Both the position numbers and the translations under genes were made by a program. The notes under the pieces are model-generated. The model did no database searches. It was not told the origin of the DNA and saw only the letters and a list, made by a program, of their open reading frames with translations. A DNA stretch of 64,000 nt from Roseibium alexandrii DFL-11 (GTDB lineage: Bacteria > Pseudomonadota > Alphaproteobacteria > Rhizobiales > Stappiaceae): NCBI RefSeq assembly GCF_000158095.2, contig NZ_CM011002.1, positions 2,309,228 to 2,373,227 on the forward strand. The letters run 5' to 3'. How positions within the stretch are numbered: position 1 is the first letter of the stretch; each line of letters opens with the position of its first letter. Shown piece after piece: positions 54,084-62,852 of the stretch.

Positions 54084-54669
54084 AACCGGCAATCAGGTTT
54101 TCGGCTTGCGTGACGCAGTCCCGCGCCATCCGGCCGGCAAGCCCAGCGCGTCCCAAAACACGCATTCCGAAGTACAGCGCCAACAGGCCCCGCGCAGTTT
54201 CTCCGGCGCGGTTGCTCTCACAATCTGACGGGGTCAAATCATCTTCCAGAGCTTTTTGAAAGGCCGCTTCCAGACGCAGGGCCATAGCCTGCAACCTCTG
54301 TTCGATCTCCCCGCCTTGCGCTGCCTTGTCTGCCATGGCGTTACATAAAAAGCAGCCAAGCCGGTCGCCGTCTTTCTCGGCCATATCCGCGATTTTTGTG
54401 AGAAGGCTGAGTATCCGGTCACGGCCGGACCCGTTTGCGGGGTTACCCAAAAAAGCAACCGTCGAGGACACGACCTGCCGATCGTAGCGGTCCAGCGTTG
54501 CCAGATAGACCGCGTTCTTGTCCTTAAAAGCCTTGTAGAAAGACCCCCTTGTGATCTTCATGGTCTTCAAGAGACGGGCAAGAGACGCTTCTTCATAGCC
54601 AAGGTCCCAGAACAGGCTCATGGCGCTGTCCAGTGCTGCATCTGTCTCAAATTCCCTTGGTCTTGCCAT
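54046..54669 (-). CDS. TetR/AcrR-family regulator
   Basis: A 207-aa regulator: N-terminal HTH (LDSAMSLFWDLGYEEASLARLLKTMKITRGSFYKAFKDKNAVYL) and a variable ligand-binding domain with a Cys in LGCFLCNAMAD. It is divergent from the YHS-domain gene, and a palindrome lies before that gene. Ligand unknown; regulators with this type of N-terminus often control detoxification genes. It overlaps the pcp 3' end on the opposite strand. Confidence 0.88.
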   Translation of the reverse strand: MARPREFETDAALDSAMSLFWDLGYEEASLARLLKTMKITRGSFYKAFKDKNAVYLATLDRYDRQVVSSTVAFLGNPANGSGRDRILSLLTKIADMAEKDGDRLGCFLCNAMADKAAQGGEIEQRLQAMALRLEAAFQKALEDDLTPSDCESNRAGETARGLLALYFGMRVLGRAGLAGRMARDCVTQAENLIAGFTASGGRVPAAD

Positions 54670-54871
54670 CGGTTCGATCAGCCTCCTTCAGCTGCCTCAC
54701 AAACATCGGCACCTTTCCGGCCGTTTGCAAGGATGATCGGGAACCGATTGCCCGGTCACCATCATCTTTCAGGTGTGTGCTCTCACGATTTCACAAACCG
54801 CTCACTGCTTCGTGCTTTGCAGATGATCACCCGAGTTCCCAATTTGGGCTCACCGGCGAGGGCAAATTTTT

Positions 54872-54898
54872 TTGACATGTTTGGAACCTTTCGGTTCC
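54872..54898 (+). promoter_or_regulatory. Promoter and operator of YHS gene
   Basis: TTGACA (54872-54877) is followed by the inverted repeat GGAACC-TTTC-GGTTCC (54883-54898), positioned between the -35 and the expected -10 and 60 bp before the YHS start codon. It could bind the divergent TetR regulator. The -10 itself is weak. Confidence 0.5.
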
Positions 54899-54957
54899 TT
54901 ATTTCCGAAACGAACTCCCTTGCCGATTACCCTGTCTTTCCTTGGAGTTTAAAAAAC

Positions 54958-55431
54958 ATGTTTGCTAATCTGATCCGCGGCACCGTTGCTGCTGCTGTTG
55001 TTGCCGGCACTCTCGTAACCAGCGCCTTTGCTGCAGGTGTTGATATCAACGCAACCGTCACCGGCCTGGCCCTGCGCGGCGTTGACCCGGTGTCCTATTT
55101 CACCAACGGCGCTCCGAAGGATGGCGATTTTTCCATCACGTCGGTCCACAACGGTGCGACCTACCGGTTTACCTCTGAAGAAAACAAAGACCTTTTTGAA
55201 AAGAACCCTGAGAAGTATCTGCCGCAATATGGCGGGTTCTGTGCCTTCGGCACCGCGATGGGCGTGAAGGTAGATGGCGATCCGGACCTCTGGAAGATCG
55301 TTGATGGCAAGCTTTACCTGAACCTGTCCGAAAGCATCCAGGAACGCTGGAACAAGGACACGGCAGGGTTCATCGAAACGGGCGATGACAAGTGGACTGA
55401 AATCGAAAACGTCGATCCGTCCGAACTGTAA
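54958..55431 (+). CDS. Exported YHS-domain protein
   Basis: A 157-aa protein with a signal peptide (cleavage near AFA-AG, about residue 25) and a YHS domain: RGVDPVSYFTNGAPKDGD, YRFTSEENKDLFEKNPEKYLPQYGGFCAFG. YHS domains are small metal-associated modules; exported ones are found in many proteobacteria with unknown roles, sometimes in copper handling. The start has GGAG upstream, slightly distant. A strong terminator follows. Control by the divergent TetR regulator is likely. Confidence 0.87.
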   Translation: MFANLIRGTVAAAVVAGTLVTSAFAAGVDINATVTGLALRGVDPVSYFTNGAPKDGDFSITSVHNGATYRFTSEENKDLFEKNPEKYLPQYGGFCAFGTAMGVKVDGDPDLWKIVDGKLYLNLSESIQERWNKDTAGFIETGDDKWTEIENVDPSEL

Positions 55432-55456
55432 TAACTACAAGCAAGACCTCGCAGCT

Positions 55457-55483
55457 GGCGGAGATGGCCTCATCTCCGCCTTT
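55457..55483 (+). terminator. Terminator after YHS gene
   Basis: GGCGGAGATG (55457-55466), a 4-base loop and CATCTCCGCC (55471-55480) make a perfect 10-bp stem followed by TTT. Confidence 0.8.
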
Positions 55484-55520
55484 CTCATCCCTGCGCTTCC
55501 CGGCCGGCCGATCAGCCTCT

Positions 55521-55808
55521 TCAGCTCAATGCCGACTTCCTGCGGCTCAATTCTCCCGAGTGCTCATGGAGAAAATGCCGAAGCGCCATGAACAATTCCT
55601 TTGCATGGGCCTTGTCGCCACGATCAAGAGCGTCACGAATGTCGTCCTCTATCATGCGCACAATCTTATCCGCGCCCTTTGGTTGATGCAGAAGATAAGC
55701 ACCGAGAGCTGCCGCCGCGATTTCACTGATGTGTTCATGTTCGGCAAGCGCAAGGATTTCAGCCTCCTCCAGATCGGACATGCCGATGCAGTCCTGAATG
55801 GTAATCAT
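55521..55808 (-). CDS. Conserved-looking 95-aa hypothetical protein
   Basis: A 95-aa soluble protein starting MITIQDCIGMSDLEEAEIL with GGAGGATCC immediately upstream, one of the strongest ribosome sites in the window. It is mostly helical and charged (EHEHISEIAAAALGAYLLHQ, then DDIRDALDRGDKAHAKELF). A longer in-frame ORF exists, but its upstream part does not look like protein. No family is recognised with confidence. Confidence 0.7.
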   Translation of the reverse strand: MITIQDCIGMSDLEEAEILALAEHEHISEIAAAALGAYLLHQPKGADKIVRMIEDDIRDALDRGDKAHAKELFMALRHFLHEHSGELSRRKSALS

Positions 55809-55947
55809 TGTTGGATCCTCCACCCATAGCCGCCAAAGACTATCAAACCGCACAGAGTGCGTCAAAATCAGGAACATCACGCACTCGGCACACTGCTTGC
55901 TCTTTTGAGACCCAAAACAACCCGATTTTCCGTTTTGGAGCTGATCC

Positions 55948-57336
55948 GTGCCAAATGACGCCAGAATATGCCCTAAGCCTGTCCTGACCAGCCGGCGGGC
56001 GTTCCTTGCTGGGACAGCTTTGTGTCTTTCCGGCACAGCTGCCGGAGCCTCAATGGATGTCGCGGATCTGCGCGGATCGATCGATTCCGCTGACCTTGGT
56101 CTGATTCCCAACGCCACGAATGACCAAACCGCACAGTTTCAAAATGCCGTCAACCGGGCTGTCGAACGCGGCCGGGCCCTGTTTCTACCCGCTGGCACCT
56201 ATCCGGTGGCAAACCTTCGTTTGCCTTCCGGAACACTGATTGTCGGCGTTCCGGGCCGGACCCGCCTCGTTTATCAGGGCGGCGGTGGCCAGCTCATCCG
56301 GGCCGAGGGGGTCAGCAATATCGGCCTCACCGGGATTACGTTTGATGGAGCGAACCGTTCGATTGGCGACTTCACGGATGGTCTCTTGCATTTCATTGGC
56401 GTCCGCAATCTGGCGATCGACGAATGCGAGATCGCCGGCTCGACCAAATCCGGGCTCCTGCTCGACCGGTGCTCCGGCCGGATCGAGAATTCCCGGATAT
56501 CTGGGGCTGCTGAGGCCGGTATCCGGTCCAATGAGGCGACCGGCCTCTCGATCATCGGAAACACCGTTACGGACTGCGCCAATGGCGGTATATGGATCCA
56601 TCGCTGGCAAGATGGCGAAGACGGCACGATTGTCTCCGCCAACAGGGTCGAACGGATCGGCGCGCGTTATGGCGGCACAGGTCAGTTCGGTAATGGCATC
56701 AACGTGTTTCGGGCTGCAGGTGTTGTTGTCTCCAACAACAGGCTGGCCGACTGCGCCTTTTCCGCGATCCGCTCCAATGCCGGATCAAACATCCAGATCA
56801 TCGGGAACTCTTGTTTGCGGTCTGGTGAGACCGCCATTTACAGCGAATTTGGTTTCCAGGGCGCGGTGATAGCCAACAACATCGCGGACGGCGGCACAAT
56901 TGGCATCTCTATCGCCAACTTCGCTGATGACGGGAGGTTGGCAGTCTGCTCCGGAAACCTTATCCGGAACATCAAGGACACCGGCCCCTATCCGCCGGAT
57001 GTTGCCGGGTTTGGGATCGGGATTGCCGCCGAAGCCGATACGACGATAACCGGCAACGTCATTGAGGGCGTTCCGAAATACGGCATGCTGCTCGGCTGGG
57101 GCCCGTATATGCGCAACATCATTGCATCACAGAATGTCTTGCGGGACTGCAACATCGGGATTGCGGTTAGCGTTGCTGACGGCGTGGGGCCTGCGGTCAT
57201 TACGAACAACATCGTTCAAGGCGCCAAGCAAGGGTCGATTAACGGGTTTCGCTGGCTTGAGCGCGCGACGGGCGAACTTAACGGAACGTCCGAATTCTCC
57301 AATCTGACGGTGCACAGCAACCAGATCTGGGGTTAA
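55948..57336 (+). CDS. Tat-exported right-handed beta-helix repeat protein (TIGR03808-like)
   Basis: A 462-aa protein with a twin-arginine signal (SRRAFLAG, residues 15-22) and a parallel beta-helix composed of many NxI/V and G-rich repeats (for example GLSIIGNTVTDCANGGIWI and NIQIIGNSCLRSGETAIY), matching the TIGR03808 family of alphaproteobacterial Tat-exported repeat proteins. The GTG start is preceded by GGAG at good spacing. A polysaccharide-related role is plausible from the fold but unproven. Confidence 0.85.
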   Translation: MPNDARICPKPVLTSRRAFLAGTALCLSGTAAGASMDVADLRGSIDSADLGLIPNATNDQTAQFQNAVNRAVERGRALFLPAGTYPVANLRLPSGTLIVGVPGRTRLVYQGGGGQLIRAEGVSNIGLTGITFDGANRSIGDFTDGLLHFIGVRNLAIDECEIAGSTKSGLLLDRCSGRIENSRISGAAEAGIRSNEATGLSIIGNTVTDCANGGIWIHRWQDGEDGTIVSANRVERIGARYGGTGQFGNGINVFRAAGVVVSNNRLADCAFSAIRSNAGSNIQIIGNSCLRSGETAIYSEFGFQGAVIANNIADGGTIGISIANFADDGRLAVCSGNLIRNIKDTGPYPPDVAGFGIGIAAEADTTITGNVIEGVPKYGMLLGWGPYMRNIIASQNVLRDCNIGIAVSVADGVGPAVITNNIVQGAKQGSINGFRWLERATGELNGTSEFSNLTVHSNQIWG

Positions 57337-57357
57337 GCGGGAGCGTACAGTGGAGTT

Positions 57358-58890
57358 TCACGCAGGGGTTGGGGAGCCTTCTCCAATGTTTTTTTCTTCT
57401 AGTGACGGTTCATAGACCACTACGCAGTTTCGGCCATCGGCCTTTGCGCGGTACATCGCCAAATCGGCCCGGCGCAGAACCATCGATAATGCCCGGTCTT
57501 TTTCCAGAACCGGACTGATCCCGAAGCTGGCTGTGTAGTTGAGTTTGTGACTGGATACCGACCTTTCCAAAAAGGCCTGACGCAGTTTCTCCGCAACATT
57601 CTGCCCGCCTGATACGGTGGTATTGGGCAAGAATACTGCAAACTCTTCCCCGCCAATCCGACCGAACAGATCGTAGTTGCGAACGAAGCCCATCGTAACC
57701 GCAGCACAATCCTTCAGGATCCGATCCCCGATCTGGTGCCCATAGGTGTCGTTCATTTCCTTGAAGTGATCCAAATCGAACATGATCACGCAGGCATCTT
57801 CGCCGCCGCGAATGGCGCGGTTCAGTTCCTCGTTTCCGCGTTTCAAGAAAACGCGCCGGTTCGGAGCACCCGTCAAGGCGTCCGTCGACGCCAGTTCTTC
57901 GGCCTTTCTTTTAGCCTCTTCCAGTTCGGCAGTCCGCTCACGGACTTTCTGATCGAGCGTGTCTTTGACATGTTCCAGGTGCTGGACCTGCTGGCGAACC
58001 TGTTCGCGCGTTGCATGAAGGGTCAGGACCAAGACACCAATCACTCCCAGCAAAAGCTGCGTGTTGATCAGGGTGGTGTTCCTGTCGATACCCTGCAAAG
58101 GCCCCTGGCCCAGCGCAGTCGGGACAATGATGCCTCCAATCAAGAACAACAACGCAAAGGAGATATAGATCCGGCTAAGGCGCAGAGAGGCCCACATGAG
58201 CAGAACCGGCAAGACCGCGAGTTCAAAACTCTGCATCAGTCCACCGACATCGCTCCAAAACGCGATGTAGATGGCGGACAGCATCAAAAGGAAATTGGCA
58301 ACCGTTTCAAATCCCGGCAACACGCGTTCTGTTTTGTCGGATAGATAAACTGCAAGCACAAACGGCGTGATTGCCACTACGCCGATCGCATCGCCGGTAA
58401 ACCAGGTTGCAAATGTATTGCCGTAGTTCTGCGCATCGATAAGACCAGCTGCCAACAGCCCCGAAACGCCGATAAGGGCGCTCACCGCCGCACCGCAGGC
58501 CACGCCAACAACCAAAAAGGCGGATGCAGAAGAAACACTTTGAAAGAGGCGAAAGGGGCGGAAATAGCGATGCAGCAAGATGCTGCATCCGACCGACGCC
58601 AATACATCGCCAATTCCATTGGAGATGCCAGCGAGCAGCACCTGAACAGCTGAACCAAACGATGAAAAATCAGCATAAGCCCAGACGTTGCCCAGGAATG
58701 CGCCGAGGACCACGCCAGGCCAGATATAGGGCCCACGCAAAAGTGCCCAGGTGAGCATCAAACCGGAAGGCATCCAGACCGGCGTAACATTCCCGGGAGG
58801 AATGGCAAGCGTCTGCCCCAACCGTGCAGTCAGGACATAAAGCCCTGCCACCAAGGCTATTTCACTGATCCGAAACCAAAAGGTCGGCAC
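57358..58890 (-). CDS. MASE1-GGDEF diguanylate cyclase
   Basis: A 510-aa membrane protein. The N-terminal MASE1 sensor (about 10-290) has eight or more transmembrane segments and GNVTPVWMPSGL; a coiled coil (300-345) leads to a GGDEF domain with catalytic GGEEF and an intact I-site RNYD five residues upstream. It should synthesise c-di-GMP with product feedback. The GTG start (VPTFWFRISE) is chosen because CGGGGAG lies eight bases upstream; the longer TTG start adds little. Confidence 0.9.
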   Translation of the reverse strand: MPTFWFRISEIALVAGLYVLTARLGQTLAIPPGNVTPVWMPSGLMLTWALLRGPYIWPGVVLGAFLGNVWAYADFSSFGSAVQVLLAGISNGIGDVLASVGCSILLHRYFRPFRLFQSVSSASAFLVVGVACGAAVSALIGVSGLLAAGLIDAQNYGNTFATWFTGDAIGVVAITPFVLAVYLSDKTERVLPGFETVANFLLMLSAIYIAFWSDVGGLMQSFELAVLPVLLMWASLRLSRIYISFALLFLIGGIIVPTALGQGPLQGIDRNTTLINTQLLLGVIGVLVLTLHATREQVRQQVQHLEHVKDTLDQKVRERTAELEEAKRKAEELASTDALTGAPNRRVFLKRGNEELNRAIRGGEDACVIMFDLDHFKEMNDTYGHQIGDRILKDCAAVTMGFVRNYDLFGRIGGEEFAVFLPNTTVSGGQNVAEKLRQAFLERSVSSHKLNYTASFGISPVLEKDRALSMVLRRADLAMYRAKADGRNCVVVYEPSLEEKNIGEGSPTPA

Positions 58891-59114
58891 ACATATGTCT
58901 CCCCGGGACAAAGACCCCCACCGGTCCCCACCTGACGTAATCCCGAATACCCTTCAGTATTTTCGAATGCCAAAACCTTTCCATACGCAAAATCACGTAT
59001 TTCACAAACAATCGGAAATCACCGGTCCTGATTGACCTGGCCACTGGCTTTTTGAAAGCGGCAGACCCTGAGCAACAGAATCTGTTCACTGTCACATCTG
59101 ACAGTAATCCAGCG
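58891..59114. other. Intergenic, promoter region of the MASE1 gene
   Basis: The 224 bases between the MASE1 gene start and the DDAH gene stop contain no supported gene. They are moderately AT-rich and should hold the MASE1 gene promoter and the DDAH transcript end. Confidence 0.3.
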
Positions 59115-59921
59115 TCAGGCTGCTTTGCTGGCGAATCGCAAGGACAGGCAGGACAAACCACCATCCACCTTGCGCGCCTCGTGCGTGGGAAGAACAACAG
59201 TCTTGAACCCAGCGGCTTCGATGGCTGCAAGGGTTTTGGGGTACCCTTCCGGCACCAGAACAACGGCGTTCACACGGATCACGTTGGCCGCATAATCTTC
59301 ACCGTCCGGCACCACGACGACTTTTCGCTCGCCGAAGAAACCGCTCTTCGCCATCACTTCAGTTGCCAGAATGACGCCTTCACCAAGGGTGGAACAGGCA
59401 GTCTTGAAGTGGAGCACACCCTCCGGCGTTTCGCAGACCTCCGCGTTGTAACCCCATTCTTTGAGAAGCTGTGCGAACGCATCTGCGCCTTCCCGGTTGG
59501 TGCGCGCAGAAAGGCCGATCAGGATCACATCGTCCAGCATCAGGATGTCGCCGCCATCAACATAGCCGCTGCCCGGCAACTCAACGACCTTGTCGAAGCG
59601 TGCGTCAAGCGCTGCCCGAATTTCCTTGCCTTCGCCCTCACGGCTTGCCGTACCCGGGCGCAATTGGATAGCGCCTTCTGGTAGACAGAAGGCCGGGTCC
59701 TCGACAAAACAACTGTCCGGATAGGATTCCAACTGCGGTAATACGTCGACGGTCAGTCCGGCATCTTGCAATGCCTTGACGTAGAGCTCATGTTCTGCCC
59801 GAAAGGCGTCACCGCTGGGATCACCTGTGTCCACAGCCCGCAATCCGGTCGCGACACTGTCTGCCGGCTTGCGGGTGATAGCATGAGTGAAACGATAGGA
59901 CAGACCGGCGCGCGCCATCAT
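59115..59921 (-). CDS. Dimethylarginine dimethylaminohydrolase (DDAH)-like enzyme
   Basis: A 268-aa guanidino-modifying enzyme. Catalytic residues are visible: C258 in GGLSCLSLRF, H171 in GVLHFKTACS and an acidic SCFVEDPAF segment. Such enzymes hydrolyse Nomega-methylated arginines to citrulline, or act as arginine deiminase-like enzymes. The first of two tandem ATGs is chosen because GGAG lies seven bases upstream. Only 12 bp separate it from the divergent GNAT start. An aminotransferase-asparaginase operon lies beyond the GNAT. Confidence 0.9.
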   Translation of the reverse strand: MMARAGLSYRFTHAITRKPADSVATGLRAVDTGDPSGDAFRAEHELYVKALQDAGLTVDVLPQLESYPDSCFVEDPAFCLPEGAIQLRPGTASREGEGKEIRAALDARFDKVVELPGSGYVDGGDILMLDDVILIGLSARTNREGADAFAQLLKEWGYNAEVCETPEGVLHFKTACSTLGEGVILATEVMAKSGFFGERKVVVVPDGEDYAANVIRVNAVVLVPEGYPKTLAAIEAAGFKTVVLPTHEARKVDGGLSCLSLRFASKAA

Positions 59922-59933
59922 TTTGGAACTCCA

Positions 59934-60383
59934 ATGACAATAACAAACAAAGACCCAGCCATTCGCAGAGCAAATTTGCAAGACGTGAATGCACTGAAAC
60001 AGTGCATCGATCGCGCCTATGCACCGGTAAAGAAGCGGCTCAGCGGCCTGCCCGATGTTTCCGCAGGGTTAGAATCTGAGATCATAAAGAACGTGGTTTA
60101 TGTGGCCGAAACCGACGAAATCATCATCGGATGTGCGGTCTTGGCGGTTGATGGCGAGCTGGCTCAGCTCGTCAACATCGCTGTCGATCCGAAATACGGT
60201 GGGCGCGGCGCCGGACGAAAACTCATAGAGGTGATCGAAACCCACGCTCGGGACATGGGCGCTATAGAGATCCAGCTCGCAACGCATGTCGGAATGCCGG
60301 AAAACGTCGCACTTTACGCGCATCTCGGCTGGTCAGAGATCGGACGCTCTGGCAACAAGGTCCGAATGAGCAAACCAATCTAG
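59934..60383 (+). CDS. GNAT-family N-acetyltransferase
   Basis: A 149-aa protein with motif A VDPKYGGRGAGRKLIEVIE and the C-terminal segment GMPENVALYAHLGWSEIG. Substrate unknown; divergence from DDAH suggests an amino-acid- or amine-linked substrate. Its start codon is only 12 bp from the DDAH start on the other strand, so its promoter must lie inside the DDAH coding region. GGAA provides a weak ribosome site. Confidence 0.85.
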   Translation: MTITNKDPAIRRANLQDVNALKQCIDRAYAPVKKRLSGLPDVSAGLESEIIKNVVYVAETDEIIIGCAVLAVDGELAQLVNIAVDPKYGGRGAGRKLIEVIETHARDMGAIEIQLATHVGMPENVALYAHLGWSEIGRSGNKVRMSKPI

Positions 60384-60400
60384 GGCCCTGGTCTTCCCAG

Positions 60401-61435
60401 TCAGTTGGCTGGCAAGGCCCCTTTGAGCATCTGAAGAAACTCTTGGCGCGGCCGGATCACACCTGCCTCCGCACCACGGCGTGTCAGGACCGGCGGGTTG
60501 ACCAGACCATCCAGGAGCTTTGCCTCTGACTCATCAAGCTCCAGCATCACTTCGAGAACTGTTGCCATCATGACTTCGGCGGCCCGGGTCGCGCCGTCAT
60601 CACACTTCAAGGCAACGCCATAACCAAGCTCGGGGATGGACGCGCAGAAAACTCCTTCCGCACCGGTTTTCACAAAGACACGTCCGCGGAAGCCTTCCAT
60701 GACCTTGGTGCAGAAGCGGTCTGCACCGGCCACCATGTAAGGTTCATTGATACAGGCGTCGAATATGCGTTGCGCTGCGTCCTGGCGGAGCGGCTCCAGC
60801 CCCTCGCCCGTTCCAAAGGCCGCAAATGCGCGGGCAAAACTGTTCAGCGGCGAAGCATAGGTGGGGATCGAGCACCCGTCGGTGCCGCAAACGTCTTCCG
60901 AAACGATGTCGCCGGTCATTTGCTCCATCACGTTCCGGATTTCGCGCTGGACCGGGTGAGACGGCTCAACATAGCCTTTCGTTTCGACGCCCATGACCTT
61001 GGCGAGGCCAAGAAAACCGGCATGTTTTCCCGAGCAGTTGTTGTGCAGCCCACAGGGTGTTTCATCGGCCAAAATGAGTTTCGCGGCATCCTCCATCCGC
61101 TTGGGCCACTGAGGCCCACATTCCAGATCATCCTCGGTGAGACCCGCCTTCATCAGCATGACCCGCGCAGAATTGGCATGAACCTCCTCGCCATTATGCG
61201 ATGCGCAGGCAAGCGACAATTCGGCGTCAGAGAGATCGAGGGCCTCGGCGGCACCGGATTCCACCAGCGGGATGGCTTGCAAGGCCTTGATTGCAGAGCG
61301 CGGAAAGACTCGAGCGTCAAAATCGCCAACACCGCAAACCAACTTGCCACCGGCATCAACAACCGCAACGCTGCCGCGATGCAGGCTTTCGGTCAACTGG
61401 CCACGGGTCACGTCCACAAGGGCAGGATTGGTCAT
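60401..61435 (-). CDS. Rhizobial-type L-asparaginase (PF06089)
   Basis: A 344-aa zinc-dependent asparaginase unrelated to the E. coli enzymes. The residues of the R. etli ReAV model are present: S47 and K50 in PRSAIKAL, S79 in CASHNGEE, and zinc ligands C134 and K137 in NNCSGKHAG plus C188 in GTDGCS. It converts L-asparagine to aspartate and ammonia. The ATG at 61435 is preferred over a TTG one codon upstream. It lies 38 bp downstream of an aminotransferase and is probably in its operon. Confidence 0.92.
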   Translation of the reverse strand: MTNPALVDVTRGQLTESLHRGSVAVVDAGGKLVCGVGDFDARVFPRSAIKALQAIPLVESGAAEALDLSDAELSLACASHNGEEVHANSARVMLMKAGLTEDDLECGPQWPKRMEDAAKLILADETPCGLHNNCSGKHAGFLGLAKVMGVETKGYVEPSHPVQREIRNVMEQMTGDIVSEDVCGTDGCSIPTYASPLNSFARAFAAFGTGEGLEPLRQDAAQRIFDACINEPYMVAGADRFCTKVMEGFRGRVFVKTGAEGVFCASIPELGYGVALKCDDGATRAAEVMMATVLEVMLELDESEAKLLDGLVNPPVLTRRGAEAGVIRPRQEFLQMLKGALPAN

Positions 61436-61473
61436 CAAGGTCTCGTTTCGCTCGATCTGATTGGATTGAGATT

Positions 61474-62652
61474 CTATGCGGATTCGGCGTGTGCCGCAGT
61501 CAAAAAGCGCGACAGGCGTTCCAGGGCCTCATCAATCACCGCATCCTGTTTGCAGAAACAAAAGCGAATGAAGCCGGTCGGCGCGTCCGAGCCGTAAAAC
61601 GCCGACACAGGAACAGCAGCAACACCAGCATCTTTCACCAGGATCTCACAGGCTTCGACATCATTGTCGCCTAGCCCGGTTCCTGCGATTCCGCAGGTCA
61701 GGAAATACGTCGCTGCGCAAGGCAATACCTCAAAGCCCAGCGCGGAGAGGCCTTTTGCCATGCGGTCCCGCTTTGCGCTCAAATCATCCGCAAGACCCTG
61801 ATAGTAGCTGTCATCCTTGCCGATCCCATAAGCCACTGCCTTTTGCAGGTTTGGCGGGGTGGTGAATGTGGTCCATTGGTGGGCCTTCGCAATCGGATCC
61901 AGCATAGACGCCGGACCGGTGATGTAGCCGACTTTCCATCCCGTCAAAGAGAATGTCTTGCCGGCCGACCCGATCCGGATCGTCCGCTCGCGCATGCCGT
62001 CAAACGTCATCAATGGCTGGTGCTTGTGGCCGTCAAACACCAGATGCTCGTAGACTTCATCGCAGATTGCATAGGCATCATGCTGTTTGCAGAGGTCTGC
62101 AATCAGACCAAGCTCGGCGTCTGAGAAAACCTTGGCGGTCGGGTTCATCGGGTTGTTGATCAAAACGGCTTTGGTCTTGTCCGAGAACGCAGCTTTCAGA
62201 GCGGCTTCATCCAGATGCCAGTGCGGAGGTGTCACACGGACGCGAACCGCGATGCCACCGGCGCGTTCCACCAGCGGAAGATAACAATCATAAAGTGGCT
62301 CGATCAAAACCACCTCGTCCCCTGGAGAGACAAGCGACATGACCGCATCTGACAGGGCCTCGGTTGCTCCTGATGTCACAAGCACTTCGGTTTGCGGATC
62401 GATCTCCAGGCCATAAAACCGTTTGTTGGCATCGGCGACCGCTTGCCGCAACTCCGGCAGCCCGAGCATGGGCGGGTACTGGTTCGGCCCATCCATCAAG
62501 GCTTTGGCGGCCGTCTCTCGAATGTCTTCAGGTCCATCGACATCCGGAAAGCCCTGACCGAGATTGACGGCCCCATGCGCCATCGCAAGGCGCGACATGG
62601 TTTCAAAAACAGTGGTCTGAATGCCGGTGAAAACCGGATTGGTCGACTTCAT
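61474..62652 (-). CDS. PLP-dependent class I/II aminotransferase
   Basis: A 392-aa fold-type I aminotransferase starting MKSTNPVFTG. The PLP lysine is in SAGKTFSLTGWKVGY, preceded by AICDEVYEHLVFDG, with a conserved late Arg (FIRFCFCK). Overall pattern resembles methionine/kynurenine-type aminotransferases (YbdL/KAT), but the substrate is uncertain. It is first in an operon with asparaginase, consistent with amino-acid catabolism. GGGGAT sits upstream of the start. Confidence 0.88.
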   Translation of the reverse strand: MKSTNPVFTGIQTTVFETMSRLAMAHGAVNLGQGFPDVDGPEDIRETAAKALMDGPNQYPPMLGLPELRQAVADANKRFYGLEIDPQTEVLVTSGATEALSDAVMSLVSPGDEVVLIEPLYDCYLPLVERAGGIAVRVRVTPPHWHLDEAALKAAFSDKTKAVLINNPMNPTAKVFSDAELGLIADLCKQHDAYAICDEVYEHLVFDGHKHQPLMTFDGMRERTIRIGSAGKTFSLTGWKVGYITGPASMLDPIAKAHQWTTFTTPPNLQKAVAYGIGKDDSYYQGLADDLSAKRDRMAKGLSALGFEVLPCAATYFLTCGIAGTGLGDNDVEACEILVKDAGVAAVPVSAFYGSDAPTGFIRFCFCKQDAVIDEALERLSRFLTAAHAESA

Positions 62653-62852
62653 GATATCCCCGATGTTTGCTCCGGCTTGTTTAGTCTGAATTGGCCGAAC
62701 CGTCGAGGCCTTCATGGGCAAACCGAACACCGCAGATATTTGACAGCCTTGGGCTGCCCCCTTCAGATGGTTCTGAGCGGAATCGGCACGCGTCGGGCAC
62801 AAAACGGTGGCCCGGCAGCTCGGGTCGGTTGCTTCCGATTGTTGAGGTAGAA

